Numbered from the stretch's first letter, positions 7,482 to 16,564 are shown. The stretch is 64,000 nt of DNA from Mageeibacillus sp. (GCA_022484595.1 JAKVLB010000003.1:62001-126000), one strand, 5' to 3'. Notes: a model not told the origin generated them from the letters alone. Program-made: numbers and translations.

Positions 7482-8123
7482 ATGAGTTCTTTCTTTAATA
7501 GTAATAATCCAGCGATGAAGTTTCTTACTAATGTCTGTAACCTTCTGTTTGTCAATTTATGCTTTATTATTAGCTGTATTCCGCTGTTCACCATAGGTGC
7601 ATCAATCACTGCAATGTTCAAAATTACAATTGCCATTCTGGCCGGTGATTCGCCCTCGGTTTTCAAAGATTACATACGTGCCTTCAAAGAGAATTTCAAG
7701 AAATCAACACTTGTTTTTATTGGTTCCGCATTGCTGATTTCACTATTTGTATATGAGATATATATAGCAATATATGTTCTGCCTCAGCAATTCTCCTGGA
7801 CACAATATCCAATTTATTTCTTTCTGATTGTCATATGTTCGTTATTATGCTACGCGTTTCCTCTGATTGGCTGGTTTGACGAGAACCTTAAAGAGATAAT
7901 CAAGAACTCAGCATTGCTTGCAATACTTAATTTCCCTTCAACTGTATTCTTCATTGTCACCTCCGCCGCAGTAGGCCTTGCAATGTATCAATACACCGTT
8001 ATTACAGCAAGTCTGCTTCTATTTATGGGATTTGCACTGATTGCACTGCTATACTCAATCTTCCTTAAAAGAATCTTCGAGAAAAACGGTGCTGTCATCA
8101 GTTATCGTCCTGATAAGGACTGA
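7482..8123 (+). CDS. DUF624 (YesL-like) membrane protein
   Basis: The 213-residue protein has about five hydrophobic segments, at roughly residues 15-55, 80-105, 108-130, 140-165 and 168-190. The N-terminal CNLLFVNLCFIISCIPLFTI and following GASITAMF match the DUF624/YesL family. These proteins are usually found beside CUT1 sugar importers and two-component or AraC regulators, and their function is not established. It is divergent from the binding-protein gene and shares the phased TTGCTA region with it, so it is probably co-regulated. Its last 22 bases overlap the convergent gene on the other strand. Confidence 0.8.
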   Translation: MSSFFNSNNPAMKFLTNVCNLLFVNLCFIISCIPLFTIGASITAMFKITIAILAGDSPSVFKDYIRAFKENFKKSTLVFIGSALLISLFVYEIYIAIYVLPQQFSWTQYPIYFFLIVICSLLCYAFPLIGWFDENLKEIIKNSALLAILNFPSTVFFIVTSAAVGLAMYQYTVITASLLLFMGFALIALLYSIFLKRIFEKNGAVISYRPDKD

Positions 8124-8809
8124 TTAATAAGGTATTCTATATATCTGCCTGCTTCCTGACTGTTTCCGGATAGCTTTGAGACGGTGATTACATACCTGTC
8201 AGTATCTCCGTCATACATGGCCGCAAGCTTTGGAATCGCATTGATATATATACCAACCGGTACTTTATTGCCGTCGTCGTCTGTTTGATAATACAGCTCG
8301 ACAGAAGAATCATTAAGTGTATCATCATCAATAATTTCCTTAAGATTTTCGAAAACGTCCGCATCGGCATAATCTCTCATAAGCCTCTCATTTATTACCG
8401 ATATATCAATTGTTCCATCCAGGAGCATGGAATCATATTTTTGAACATTGGCATCCTGATACTGACTTGTCTCAGTATCCATAGAACGCGGCACAATCAG
8501 ATCATCATTAACGGAAACAATGAAATCTGATTTTACGTTCTGAGGAACATACCCATCCGTCAGAAAACCTGAATCAACAGCTGTGTTTGCGTTTGTAAGC
8601 GCAATATAAAGCGAACTGTTATCCTTATTTGAGTTATACCAAAACACAGAATATATGATTGCTGCCGCAATCAGCACAACGGCTATAAGCCAGCCTTTGT
8701 AAAGATCGAAGAAAACCCGGAATTTCTGTTTTCCCGATAAACGAGAAAAGAATTCCTCTTCAGGAATTCTTCTCTCATAATTGTCATCACCGTAATCTCT
8801 AAGTTGCAA
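8102..8809 (-). CDS. Membrane-anchored extracytoplasmic protein, unknown function
   Basis: I do not recognise the family. The 235-residue protein has a charged cytoplasmic N-terminus of about 38 residues and one membrane helix (GWLIAVVLIAAAIIYSVFWY, near 39-58). An acidic extracytoplasmic domain of about 175 residues follows. The start appears to be TTG at 8809, preceded by GAGGT with 7-base spacing. It is 30 bases after the transketolase C-terminal subunit and looks like the last gene of the xylulokinase operon. The late segment VGIYINAIPKLAAMYDGDTD could belong to a solute-binding-like fold, but this is a guess. A DUF624 protein and a binding lipoprotein are encoded close by. Confidence 0.65.
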   Translation of the reverse strand: MQLRDYGDDNYERRIPEEEFFSRLSGKQKFRVFFDLYKGWLIAVVLIAAAIIYSVFWYNSNKDNSSLYIALTNANTAVDSGFLTDGYVPQNVKSDFIVSVNDDLIVPRSMDTETSQYQDANVQKYDSMLLDGTIDISVINERLMRDYADADVFENLKEIIDDDTLNDSSVELYYQTDDDGNKVPVGIYINAIPKLAAMYDGDTDRYVITVSKLSGNSQEAGRYIEYLINQSLSGR

Positions 8810-8839
8810 GTCAGTACCTCATAAATCAGAAGAATGAAA

Positions 8840-9781
8840 TTAACCAAGTTTCTCCCTTATGGCTCTGGCTATTCCTTTATAATCAAGTCCATATTCAGCC
8901 ATAAGGCCTGATGCCGTGCCGCTCTGACCGAACACATCGTTAATTCCGATCTTGCTTACAGGCGTAGGCATATGCTCGCTGAGAACATCGCAGACAGCAC
9001 TTCCCAATCCGCCAATAACGGAATGCTCCTCACATGTAAAGACACGTTTCTTACCTTTGGAACAATCAAGAACAGTGTCACTGTCAATCGGCTTAAGTGT
9101 ATGAACATTTACCACGCAGACTTCAATGCCCTCTTTTGAAAGCATATCTGCTGCCAGCAAGGCTTCAGAAACACATACTCCGTTAACAAAAATTGTTGTA
9201 TCTGCGCCCTGTCTCAGAACGACAGCCTTTCCAAGTTCAAATTTGTAGCCTGGGTCATCATTTACAATCGGAACCGGAGAACGACCAAACCGCAGATAAA
9301 ACGGCCCGTCAGTCAAAGCAGCTGCCCGGACTGCAGCCCTGGCTTCTATGTCGTCACACGGTACTACAACTGTCATACCGGGAATTACGCGCATTAATGC
9401 AAGATCCTCGATACACTGGTGTGTTGCTCCATCCTCTCCCACAGTAATACCCGCGTGAGTTGCACCTATCTTGACGTTTAGATGAGGATAAGCAATGGAA
9501 TTACGCACCTGTTCATAGTTTCTGCCTGCAACAAACATCGCAAATGATGATATGAACGGAATCTTTCCACATGTTGCCAGACCTGCGCCGATTCCTGTCA
9601 TGTCAGCTTCTGCAATTCCGCAGTCTATATGACGTGAAGGAAATTTCCTTTTAAATACCGATGTCTTCGTAGCACCGGCAAGATCGCAGTCAAGCACTAC
9701 AAGCTGTGGCAGTTCATCACCCAATTCGGCTAATGCATTTCCGTAACTGTCTCTGGTTGCTATCTTTATATCGCAATTCAT
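8840..9781 (-). CDS. Transketolase, C-terminal subunit
   Basis: This 313-residue half of a split transketolase contains the pyrimidine-binding and C-terminal domains. Visible signatures are HIDCGIAEADMTGIGAGLA near residue 52, the region THAGITVGEDGATHQCIEDL near 108 and the late EEHSVIGGLGSAV near 250. Together with the N-terminal subunit it would form the thiamine-diphosphate enzyme that moves two-carbon ketol units between pentose, heptose and triose phosphates in the cytoplasm. Its ATG overlaps the stop of the N-terminal subunit gene (ATGA), so the two are translationally coupled. Location after xylulokinase fits feeding of xylulose 5-phosphate into the pentose phosphate pathway. Confidence 0.93.
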   Translation of the reverse strand: MNCDIKIATRDSYGNALAELGDELPQLVVLDCDLAGATKTSVFKRKFPSRHIDCGIAEADMTGIGAGLATCGKIPFISSFAMFVAGRNYEQVRNSIAYPHLNVKIGATHAGITVGEDGATHQCIEDLALMRVIPGMTVVVPCDDIEARAAVRAAALTDGPFYLRFGRSPVPIVNDDPGYKFELGKAVVLRQGADTTIFVNGVCVSEALLAADMLSKEGIEVCVVNVHTLKPIDSDTVLDCSKGKKRVFTCEEHSVIGGLGSAVCDVLSEHMPTPVSKIGINDVFGQSGTASGLMAEYGLDYKGIARAIREKLG

Positions 9782-10629
9782 ACCGACCCCACCTCTGATT
9801 TCTCAAGCGCTGATATTCTTGCGTCAATCTCCTGAACAGCAAGTTTATACTCTTCATCGTTTGGAGCTTTGCCATGCCATCCGGCCTGGTTTTCCATAAA
9901 CGAGACACCTTTACCTTTTATCGTGTGCATAATTATCGCTGTAGGCTTGTCAGTACACGAATGCGCAGCCTTGAATGCACCTCTTATCGCGTCAAAATCA
10001 TGTCCGTCGATGCAAATAACGTTAAAATTAAACGCTTCGAATTTCTTGTCAATCGGATAGACATTACAAACATCCTCAACTCTTCCGTCAATCTGAAGAC
10101 CGTTGTTATCAACAATAACAGTCAGATTATCCAGCTTGTGAGCACCTGCAAACATTGATGCCTCCCAGATCTGACCTTCCTCAATCTCACCGTCGCCCAA
10201 AAGGGCATACACATGATATGACTTTCCGTCAAGCTTTGCATTCAATGCCATTCCGCACGCGGCAGAAAGTCCCTGACCAAGAGAACCCGTACTCATGTCA
10301 ACACCCGGAGTCTCTGTCATACAAGGATGTCCCTGCAGATAGGAACCAAGTTTTCTGAAAGTCTTCAAATCTTCCACCGGAAAAAATCCGCGATTGGCCA
10401 GTACAGAATATAGCCCCGGTGACGTATGTCCCTTTGACAGGACAAATCTGTCGCGATCAGAATTGCGCGGATTCGCTGAATCAATATTCATTTCTTCAAA
10501 ATACAGATATGTAAACATATCCGCTGCTGATAATGATCCGCCCGGATGTCCTGACTTTGCACTGTAAACGGCTGTGACTATGCCCTTACGTACATTCTCA
10601 GCCATAATCTTAAGTTGCTTGTTATTCAT
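9778..10629 (-). CDS. Transketolase, N-terminal subunit
   Basis: This 283-residue subunit carries the diphosphate-binding half of the cofactor site. It shows SGHPGGSLSAADMFTYLY near residue 24, the substrate-contacting KGHTSPGLYSVL near 66, and the metal/diphosphate motif LLGDGEIEEGQIWEASM near 143 with VDNNGLQIDG further on. Split transketolases of about 280 and 310 residues are common in Firmicutes. GAGG lies 8 bases before the ATG. The gene follows the FucI-type isomerase gene after a 115-base gap that holds a stem-loop, so transcription is likely shared with, or reduced relative to, the isomerase. Confidence 0.93.
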   Translation of the reverse strand: MNNKQLKIMAENVRKGIVTAVYSAKSGHPGGSLSAADMFTYLYFEEMNIDSANPRNSDRDRFVLSKGHTSPGLYSVLANRGFFPVEDLKTFRKLGSYLQGHPCMTETPGVDMSTGSLGQGLSAACGMALNAKLDGKSYHVYALLGDGEIEEGQIWEASMFAGAHKLDNLTVIVDNNGLQIDGRVEDVCNVYPIDKKFEAFNFNVICIDGHDFDAIRGAFKAAHSCTDKPTAIIMHTIKGKGVSFMENQAGWHGKAPNDEEYKLAVQEIDARISALEKSEVGSV

Positions 10630-10675
10630 TATATTATCCTCATGTTGTTTTCAAATTTTTTACTTTCAAACCACA

Positions 10676-10704
10676 CCCGCATCCTGATGGCTGTCAGATG
10701 CGGG
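10676..10704 (-). terminator. Stem-loop between isomerase and transketolase genes
   Basis: CCCGCATCCTGA pairs with TCAGATGCGGG, with one bulged base and a TGGCTG loop. There is no T-run directly after it on the minus strand (GTGTGGTTTG follows). It may act as a partial terminator, an RNA-processing signal or an mRNA 3'-end stabiliser. Confidence 0.45.
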
Positions 10705-10744
10705 AGATGGCTGTTTAATGAAAGTCTTTATACACTGAGTAATC

Positions 10745-12241
10745 TCAGTTAAAAGGATTCTCTTCCGGATATCTCTCTCCTGCCGGATGATTGTATCCGA
10801 TATCTTCAGAAGGAATTCCAAGATAAGTAAAGAGGTTATACATAGCTTTTCCATAGTGTCCAAAGGCAACTGCACCATGGTGAGGGAAGTTCTTCTGGAT
10901 GAGATAGTATCTGTAGAATCTGCCCATCTCAGAAATAGCGAATACGCCGATAGACCCGAACGAACGAGTTGCAACAGGCAATACCTCTCCCTGCGCCACG
11001 TAAGCACGAAGCTTAGCGTCTGAAGTAGACTGAAGTCTGAAGAATGTTATGTCTCCCGGTACGATATCGCCCTCAAGTGTGCCGTTTGTTACTTCTTCCG
11101 GCAGACTTCTCGCCATAATCATCTGGTTCTTCATAGAACATGCGGATAACTTGCTTGAGCATGTATTGCCGCAGTGGAATCCCATAAACGTATCCGTATG
11201 CTTGTAGTTAAAGACACCCTTGATTGATTCTTCGTACATATCCGCAGGTACAGAATTGTTGATGTCAAGAAGAGTAACTGTGTCCTCTGAAATACAATAT
11301 CCGATGTACTCACTTAACGCACCGTAAATGTCGACTTCGCAGGAAACCGGTATACCCATTCCGGTAAGACGGCTGTTGACATAGCAAGGAACAAATCCGA
11401 ACTGAGTCTGGAATGCAGGCCAGCATTTGCCTGCAACAGCAACATATTCACGTGAACCCTTATGGGCTTCTATCCAGTCAAGAAGTGTAAGCTCATACTG
11501 AGCAAGCTTGGGAAGAATTGTCGGTTTGTTGTTGCCGCCTCCAAGTTCTGCCTCCATCTCCTTTACCTTTGCAGGTATGCGGGAATCTCCCGCATGCTTG
11601 TTATAAGCTTCGAAAAGGTCAAGCTCTGAATTCTCTTCTATTTCAACACCAAGGTTGAAAAGAGGACCGATAGGTGCATTGCACGCCATAAAATTGAGCG
11701 GCCTCGGGCCAAAACTGATTATCTTCAACTTTGACAATGCGTCAAGAGCACGTGCAACCGGAACAAAATCCTTGATCATGTCTGCACATGCGTCTGCAGT
11801 GCCCACAGGATATTCCGGAATATATGCCTTTATTCCTCTTAGCTTGAGATTGTAGCTGCAATTAAGCATACCGCAGTATGCATCGCCTCGTCCGCCTACC
11901 AGGTTATTCTGTGATTCTTCCGCTGCTGCGCAGAACATCACAGGACCGCCGAACTCCTTTGCCAACATTGTCTCCGCAATCTCAGGGCCGAAATTGCCGA
12001 GATAAACGCAAAGAGCATTACAGCCGTTCTCACGTATATCGGCGAGAGCCTTTCTCATGTGAATCTCGCTCTCAACAATACAAATCGGACACTCGTAAAT
12101 CTCGTCAGATCCATACTTCTCAGTATAAGCCTTTACCAGAGCCTTTCTTCTGTCTACTGAAAGACTCTCCGGAAAGCAGTCGCGGCTGACCGCAACAATA
12201 CCGATTTTTACATTTGGTGCGTTGAATAATTTTGATGCCAT
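10745..12241 (-). CDS. L-fucose isomerase-family sugar isomerase
   Basis: The 498-residue protein resembles the FucI/AraA superfamily of metal-dependent aldose-ketose isomerases. The N-terminal part (VKIGIVAVSRDCFPESLSVD) and the middle region (ALCVYLGNFGPE, FGGPVMFCAAAEE) match the usual Rossmann-like domains. CEVDIYGALSEYIG near residue 300, LLDINNS near 325 and GFHCGNTCSSKL near 350 supply Glu, Asp and His in the family's metal-site positions. Its neighbours are xylulokinase, DUF4867 and transketolase. There is no fuculokinase or aldolase, so the substrate is more likely a pentose such as xylose or arabinose than fucose. That is inference. GGAGG lies 8 bases before the ATG. Confidence 0.82.
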   Translation of the reverse strand: MASKLFNAPNVKIGIVAVSRDCFPESLSVDRRKALVKAYTEKYGSDEIYECPICIVESEIHMRKALADIRENGCNALCVYLGNFGPEIAETMLAKEFGGPVMFCAAAEESQNNLVGGRGDAYCGMLNCSYNLKLRGIKAYIPEYPVGTADACADMIKDFVPVARALDALSKLKIISFGPRPLNFMACNAPIGPLFNLGVEIEENSELDLFEAYNKHAGDSRIPAKVKEMEAELGGGNNKPTILPKLAQYELTLLDWIEAHKGSREYVAVAGKCWPAFQTQFGFVPCYVNSRLTGMGIPVSCEVDIYGALSEYIGYCISEDTVTLLDINNSVPADMYEESIKGVFNYKHTDTFMGFHCGNTCSSKLSACSMKNQMIMARSLPEEVTNGTLEGDIVPGDITFFRLQSTSDAKLRAYVAQGEVLPVATRSFGSIGVFAISEMGRFYRYYLIQKNFPHHGAVAFGHYGKAMYNLFTYLGIPSEDIGYNHPAGERYPEENPFN

Positions 12242-12265
12242 AGGTCATTCCTCCGTTTTATTTTT

Positions 12266-12904
12266 TTATTTATCTATATCTGTGTTTACACCGATGAGCC
12301 CCGGGAAATGTCCCTTCTCACTCTCGGCATCCGGATGGCAAATAAGCCACTTGTTCTTTGCAGTCAATAATTTGTCCTCATCATTTCCTTCGAAAGACAC
12401 AGCCCTGTGTGGTTGCTCAAGGTCATAATTTGTACCGGCAGGAAGAACAACGCCAACCATAAAGCCTTCGCCGTCAACTCCACATGGCGCGTAATGAAGC
12501 GTTGTAGCATATATCTCAACTGCTGTCCCTTTGTGAATTCTGAATGCCTCCATCTTGGATGTGTCGTAATGGAAATCATTTGTAACATCCTGCCTTAATC
12601 CGAGAAGGAGAATGCAATCAGTAGCACATATATTTACCTCTGAAGATCTGTGATACTCAACTGCGTTAAGAACCGAATTATGTCCGGCACAATATCCGGT
12701 CTCGAGAGCAAGCTCTCCGCCGAAAATTCTGTCAAGAGCAACGGCTTCCGAAGCTTTTTCAAGAGAATCCACCGACGGCTTATATTCCACGCCATCGGGG
12801 ATCTCTATGTTACCGAGCGCATCGATAACAGGACCGAAGTCCATATTTCCTATAATCCGTCCATATCTGCGGAACCTATCTGAATGCTGTTCAAAAATTA
12901 CCAT
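12266..12904 (-). CDS. DUF4867 family protein
   Basis: The 212-residue protein matches DUF4867 as I know it from clostridial sugar operons. Key stretches are EYHRSSEVNICATDCILLLG, YDTSKMEAFRIHKGTAVEIY and TTLHYAPCGVDGEGF. The His/Glu-rich central part looks like a cupin-type barrel (KGTAVEIYATTLHYAPC), consistent with a sugar-handling enzyme, but no reaction is established. The start is placed at 12904, not the in-frame ATG at 12922, because GGAGG is correctly spaced only for 12904. The start overlaps the xylulokinase stop (ATGGTAA), so translation is coupled. A role in preparing or opening the sugar substrate of the isomerase is inferred from position only. Confidence 0.8.
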   Translation of the reverse strand: MVIFEQHSDRFRRYGRIIGNMDFGPVIDALGNIEIPDGVEYKPSVDSLEKASEAVALDRIFGGELALETGYCAGHNSVLNAVEYHRSSEVNICATDCILLLGLRQDVTNDFHYDTSKMEAFRIHKGTAVEIYATTLHYAPCGVDGEGFMVGVVLPAGTNYDLEQPHRAVSFEGNDEDKLLTAKNKWLICHPDAESEKGHFPGLIGVNTDIDK

Positions 12905-14361
12905 AACCCTGCCTCCATACACATAGGATAAAGTTTACTGAATTCCATATATCTGTCATTATAGCGGGATACAAGCAACGGATCCGGTCTGACTGTGACC
13001 TGTTTCTTAACGATTGCATCACATGCCGCCTTAACACTCTTGTATTCACCGCATGAAACTGCAGCAAGTATCGCTCCTCCGAGAGCCGGACCTTCATCGT
13101 TCTCGGTCTGAAGTAGTTCTATATTAAGGACATTGGAAACTATCTCGCACCAAAGTCTGCTCTTGGCGCCTCCGCCACAGATGCTGGAACGGGTTATCTT
13201 CACTCCCATTTTTGCGGCAGCCTCAAAAGAATCCCTGAGTCCGAAAGCTACTCCCTCAAGAACCGCCTGAGTCATATCCTCCCTGACAGTATCCATAGAC
13301 ATGCCGATAAACATTGCTCTGCAATCCGGATTGTTCTTCGGCGACCTCTCGCCCATAAGATATGGCAGGAAAAACACTTTATTATTGCCTAACTGCTTTA
13401 TCTCGCTCTGTTCTGCTTTAAAATTCGTGGCTTTGAGTATATCCTCAACCCACCACTTATTGCAGCTGGCGGCACTGAGCATACATCCCATCAGATGATA
13501 TCCTCCATCCGCATGGTCAAAACTGTGAAGAGAATTGTTCTCATCAGTTCTGAATTCATCGGATGATATAAATATCGTACCGCTGGTCCCGAGCGATATA
13601 TTGCACTCCCCGTTACCGATTGTGCCGGTTCCGATGGCAGCGGCCGCATTATCTCCGGCTCCCGCAACTATCCTGCAGCTTTTGTTGATGTTCAGCTGTT
13701 CAGCAAGCTCAGGAAGAATATTACCTATTGTCTCACAGCTCTCATATACCTTGGGAAGCCATTCCTTCTTTATTCCGACAATCTCGCACATCTCATCAGA
13801 CCATCTGCGTCTCCTGCAATCAAAATACAGCGTACCCGACGCGTCAGATACATCTGTCGCAAATACACCGCTCATTCTGTATGCCAGATAGTCCTTCGGA
13901 AGAAGAATCTTGCTGATCTTTTCATAATTATCCGGTTCGTTCCTCTTCATCCAAAGAACCTTCGGAGCAGTAAAGCCGGCAAATGAGATATTTCCTGTAT
14001 ATTCGGAAAGCTTCTTCTTCCCTATAACATTGTTAAGATAATCAGACTCATGCGATGAACGTCCGTCATTCCATAGAATTGCAGGTCTGATTACGACTCC
14101 ATCACTGTCCAGCGCAGTAAGTCCGTGCATCTGGCCGCCGAAACTGATACCTGCAATCTGCTGACCGTCAAAATCCTTGATAAGCTTTGCTATACCTACT
14201 ATTGATTTGATATACCAATTCTCAGGATTCTGTTCTGACCATCCCGATTGTGGGAATGAAACCGGATATGTCTCGGACACAGTGTTAAGAATATGTCCTT
14301 TGCCGTCCATCAGCAGCAGTTTTACCGCTGATGTTCCTAAATCGACACCAATGTAAAGCAT
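12898..14361 (-). CDS. xylB: Xylulokinase (FGGY carbohydrate kinase)
   Basis: The 487-residue protein is an FGGY-family kinase that phosphorylates a sugar with ATP in the cytoplasm. It begins MLYIGVDLGTSAVKLLLMDG, the phosphate-1 motif. Xylulokinase-type substrate residues are seen in GISFGGQMHGLTALD near 78 and RPAILWNDGRSSHE near 97. The ATP site appears in ISLGTSGTIFISSDEF near 250 and SICGGGAKSRLWCEIVSNV near 395. The start at 14361 is chosen because GGAGG lies 8 bases upstream; the in-frame ATG 21 bases earlier has no ribosome binding site. It is the first gene of the operon with DUF4867, the isomerase and transketolase. Confidence 0.9.
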   Translation of the reverse strand: MLYIGVDLGTSAVKLLLMDGKGHILNTVSETYPVSFPQSGWSEQNPENWYIKSIVGIAKLIKDFDGQQIAGISFGGQMHGLTALDSDGVVIRPAILWNDGRSSHESDYLNNVIGKKKLSEYTGNISFAGFTAPKVLWMKRNEPDNYEKISKILLPKDYLAYRMSGVFATDVSDASGTLYFDCRRRRWSDEMCEIVGIKKEWLPKVYESCETIGNILPELAEQLNINKSCRIVAGAGDNAAAAIGTGTIGNGECNISLGTSGTIFISSDEFRTDENNSLHSFDHADGGYHLMGCMLSAASCNKWWVEDILKATNFKAEQSEIKQLGNNKVFFLPYLMGERSPKNNPDCRAMFIGMSMDTVREDMTQAVLEGVAFGLRDSFEAAAKMGVKITRSSICGGGAKSRLWCEIVSNVLNIELLQTENDEGPALGGAILAAVSCGEYKSVKAACDAIVKKQVTVRPDPLLVSRYNDRYMEFSKLYPMCMEAGLW

Positions 14362-14426
14362 GTTGGCAGCCTCCGTTCGCAAGAGTTTACAGAATTAATA
14401 CTATAAGAAAAATCGCAAATATGTAT

Positions 14427-14454
14427 ATTCTAAAATGATGATAAATATCGTCAG
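14427..14454 (-). promoter_or_regulatory. Possible promoter of the xylulokinase operon
   Basis: Read on the minus strand, CTGACG (14454-14449) and TAGAAT (14432-14427) are 16 bases apart, about 65 bases before the xylulokinase start. The -35 is imperfect. Confidence 0.4.
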
Positions 14455-14486
14455 ATTTTCGTCGGAATAAACAAATTAAACACTTA

Positions 14487-14492
14487 TTGCTA
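14487..14492. promoter_or_regulatory. TTGCTA site upstream of the xylulokinase operon
   Basis: A single exact TTGCTA, in the same orientation relative to the gene as the copies upstream of GH3 and the binding protein, lies about 33 bases upstream of the possible -35. The rest of 14362-14608 is AT-rich and shows no gene. Confidence 0.35.
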
Positions 14493-14608
14493 AAATGCAA
14501 AACCCTATGTAATCAAGGAACTTAATAACATGCCGTCAGGCTTGTCTTTACTGAATTTTCCGGTATTTGACAATTAGCACAAGATGTCGTTTTGTACACA
14601 ATAATTCA

Positions 14609-16027
14609 TCAATTATTGCTATTTTGTTCATCAATACTTTTCCACTTGACAAAAGCAATTCTTAACATGAAAACAATACCTCGAAAAGTAAGTTCTATTC
14701 CCATTGCTACCCATATTCCGACGAGGCCGTACCCGGCAATCAGAAGATAAGACAAAGGTATCCTCACTGCCCAAAGAGACAGCAGTGACATGAGACTTGC
14801 TGCCACCGTATCTCCTGCACCGCGAAGCGCACCTTCGGCTATTATGGATGCTCCGTAGAACGGTTCGGCAAAAAGTTCATATCTTAATACAGTAACGCCG
14901 AGCGATGCTACCGCTGCGTCGCTTGTCAGAAAAGAAAAGACCTTCGGACAGATAAAAAACATTATGGTTCCAAGAATCAGCATCAGCGCCATTCCAAAGA
15001 AAATTATCGTCCATGCGAAATTTTTCGCGAGCTTGGACTTGCTTGCTCCGACACTCTGTCCGACGGCTGTTGTAGCTGCGCTTGCCATACCATAGGCAGG
15101 CATATAGCAGAAGCTCTCCGCGGTAACTGCCAGAGAATTGGCGGCAATTGCAACGTTGCCAAGAGGTGCCGCAATATGGGTGGTCATAATCATAGCGCCG
15201 GAAGTGACCATCTGAGTGAATGCAAGTGGAACGGACAGTCTCGCAGTCAAAAGCATTGTATTGCGGGATATTCTGATTACTGTATCCCTCTTGATTTTCA
15301 GCGTTTCGTATCGAAAAGCAGCGTAGCAATACAGTATCACGGCAGACACAGACCAGGCAAGACATGTTCCGAGTGCGGCACCGGCAACACCGAGTCCTGC
15401 ACCGGGACAACTAAAGGTTACACCGAATACGGTATGCTCGCCGCCGGGATATATAAGAAAAAAATTGAATATAATATCCAGCAGTGACATTGTCGAGAAT
15501 AAAACAGCGGGCAGCTTCATTGAACCGGTAGCCTGAAGAGACTGTCCTGCATGATAATTCAGAGCGTCTATAGGAGCGAACACCTCATATATTATGAAAT
15601 AAGTAGCGGCTGATTCCCTGATTGAATCGTCCGCTCCCAACCATATGGGCAGATACGGTCCTATAAGAAGTGCCGCAAAGGCAATAACAAATCCTGCGGC
15701 GACAGAAATAACAGAACCCTGTGCAAAAAGATTTCTCGTCTCATCGGATTTTCCCGCGCCCGTCTTCTGTGCGAGCTGTATCGCAATTCCAGTGATAACT
15801 GCATAAAGCAGCCCGTCCAGAAGCCACGTGGTCGATGCGACTATTCCTATTGAAGCCGAGGCGTCAGCTCCAAGTTTGCCAACCATTGCGGCATCAATAT
15901 ACTGCATCAGTATCATGGTAAGCCTGGAAAGTATCGCCGGAACACTGAGGCGCCGGACAAGACCAAGCTTGCCTTTGAGACTCAACGGCCTGTCACTTCT
16001 TATAGCAGCAGTAATTTCAGATTCCAT
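14609..16027 (-). CDS. MATE-family efflux transporter
   Basis: The 472-residue protein has about twelve membrane segments and the MATE (multidrug and toxin extrusion) layout. The N-lobe contains VPAILSRLTMILMQYIDAAM and VGKLGADASASIGI near residue 55; the C-lobe repeats the fold from about 245 onwards (MVTSGAMIMTTHIAAPLGNV). Such proteins export small cationic or aromatic compounds using a Na+ or H+ gradient across the cell membrane. The substrate cannot be told from sequence. It is apparently transcribed alone. The only ribosome binding site seen is GAGG 11 bases before the ATG. A second, distinct MATE gene lies at 22887-24251. Confidence 0.92.
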   Translation of the reverse strand: MESEITAAIRSDRPLSLKGKLGLVRRLSVPAILSRLTMILMQYIDAAMVGKLGADASASIGIVASTTWLLDGLLYAVITGIAIQLAQKTGAGKSDETRNLFAQGSVISVAAGFVIAFAALLIGPYLPIWLGADDSIRESAATYFIIYEVFAPIDALNYHAGQSLQATGSMKLPAVLFSTMSLLDIIFNFFLIYPGGEHTVFGVTFSCPGAGLGVAGAALGTCLAWSVSAVILYCYAAFRYETLKIKRDTVIRISRNTMLLTARLSVPLAFTQMVTSGAMIMTTHIAAPLGNVAIAANSLAVTAESFCYMPAYGMASAATTAVGQSVGASKSKLAKNFAWTIIFFGMALMLILGTIMFFICPKVFSFLTSDAAVASLGVTVLRYELFAEPFYGASIIAEGALRGAGDTVAASLMSLLSLWAVRIPLSYLLIAGYGLVGIWVAMGIELTFRGIVFMLRIAFVKWKSIDEQNSNN

Positions 16028-16100
16028 AGTAGATTAACCTCAGAATAGCGATAATCGGCGGCCCGGCGGTGAACTGCCACCGCAGAAATATCGGAAACAG

Positions 16101-16529
16101 TCACGAGGCCGGTTCAACCCACGAGAAACTCATAGTGTTATCAGAATTTATGATAACCCTTATAACCTTGCCTTTGCAGTCCAGTTCCGGAGAGTAATCA
16201 AGTCTTGTTCTGACATGATCAGAAGAGCCGACCATGCCGGTGCCTCTGCCATAGCCTTCAATACCGTTAAGGTCTTCGTCAAGCGAATAGTACTTTGCGT
16301 CATAGTAAAATGTTACGGAATCGATTCCAACTGTCTTCCACCCGATTTTGCTGTAGCTCTCAAGCTCAATGGTGGCAAGGTCTTCGCAGTCTCGCAGATT
16401 GTCAAGATCGAGTGATTCCGAACTTTGTTCATGTTTTCTGACTGTTACCGGAATGAAGACAGCGCAAGCTAATCCCAGGATAATCAGGACAATAAGCATA
16501 TCTTCCCATGTGAAACCCTTCCTGTTCAT
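16101..16529 (-). CDS. Orphan type IV pilin-like protein
   Basis: The 142-residue protein starts MNRKGFTWEDMLIVLIILGL. This is a type III prepilin signal: a short basic leader, Gly, then a processed Phe and a hydrophobic helix. Mature residue 5 is Asp rather than the usual Glu (Glu is at position 4). The globular part shares FYYDAK and GYGRGTG with the YYYDA and GYGKGT of the pilin at 39763-40188, and both end in a similar strand, so they appear paralogous. The start at 16529 is set by GGAGG 6 bases upstream; the TTG 15 bases earlier is less likely. It lies about 15 kb from the pilus locus. Use of the same PilD peptidase is inferred. Confidence 0.75.
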   Translation of the reverse strand: MNRKGFTWEDMLIVLIILGLACAVFIPVTVRKHEQSSESLDLDNLRDCEDLATIELESYSKIGWKTVGIDSVTFYYDAKYYSLDEDLNGIEGYGRGTGMVGSSDHVRTRLDYSPELDCKGKVIRVIINSDNTMSFSWVEPAS

Positions 16530-16564
16530 ATCAGCCTCCGCCAACGATAGATATATATTAACCC

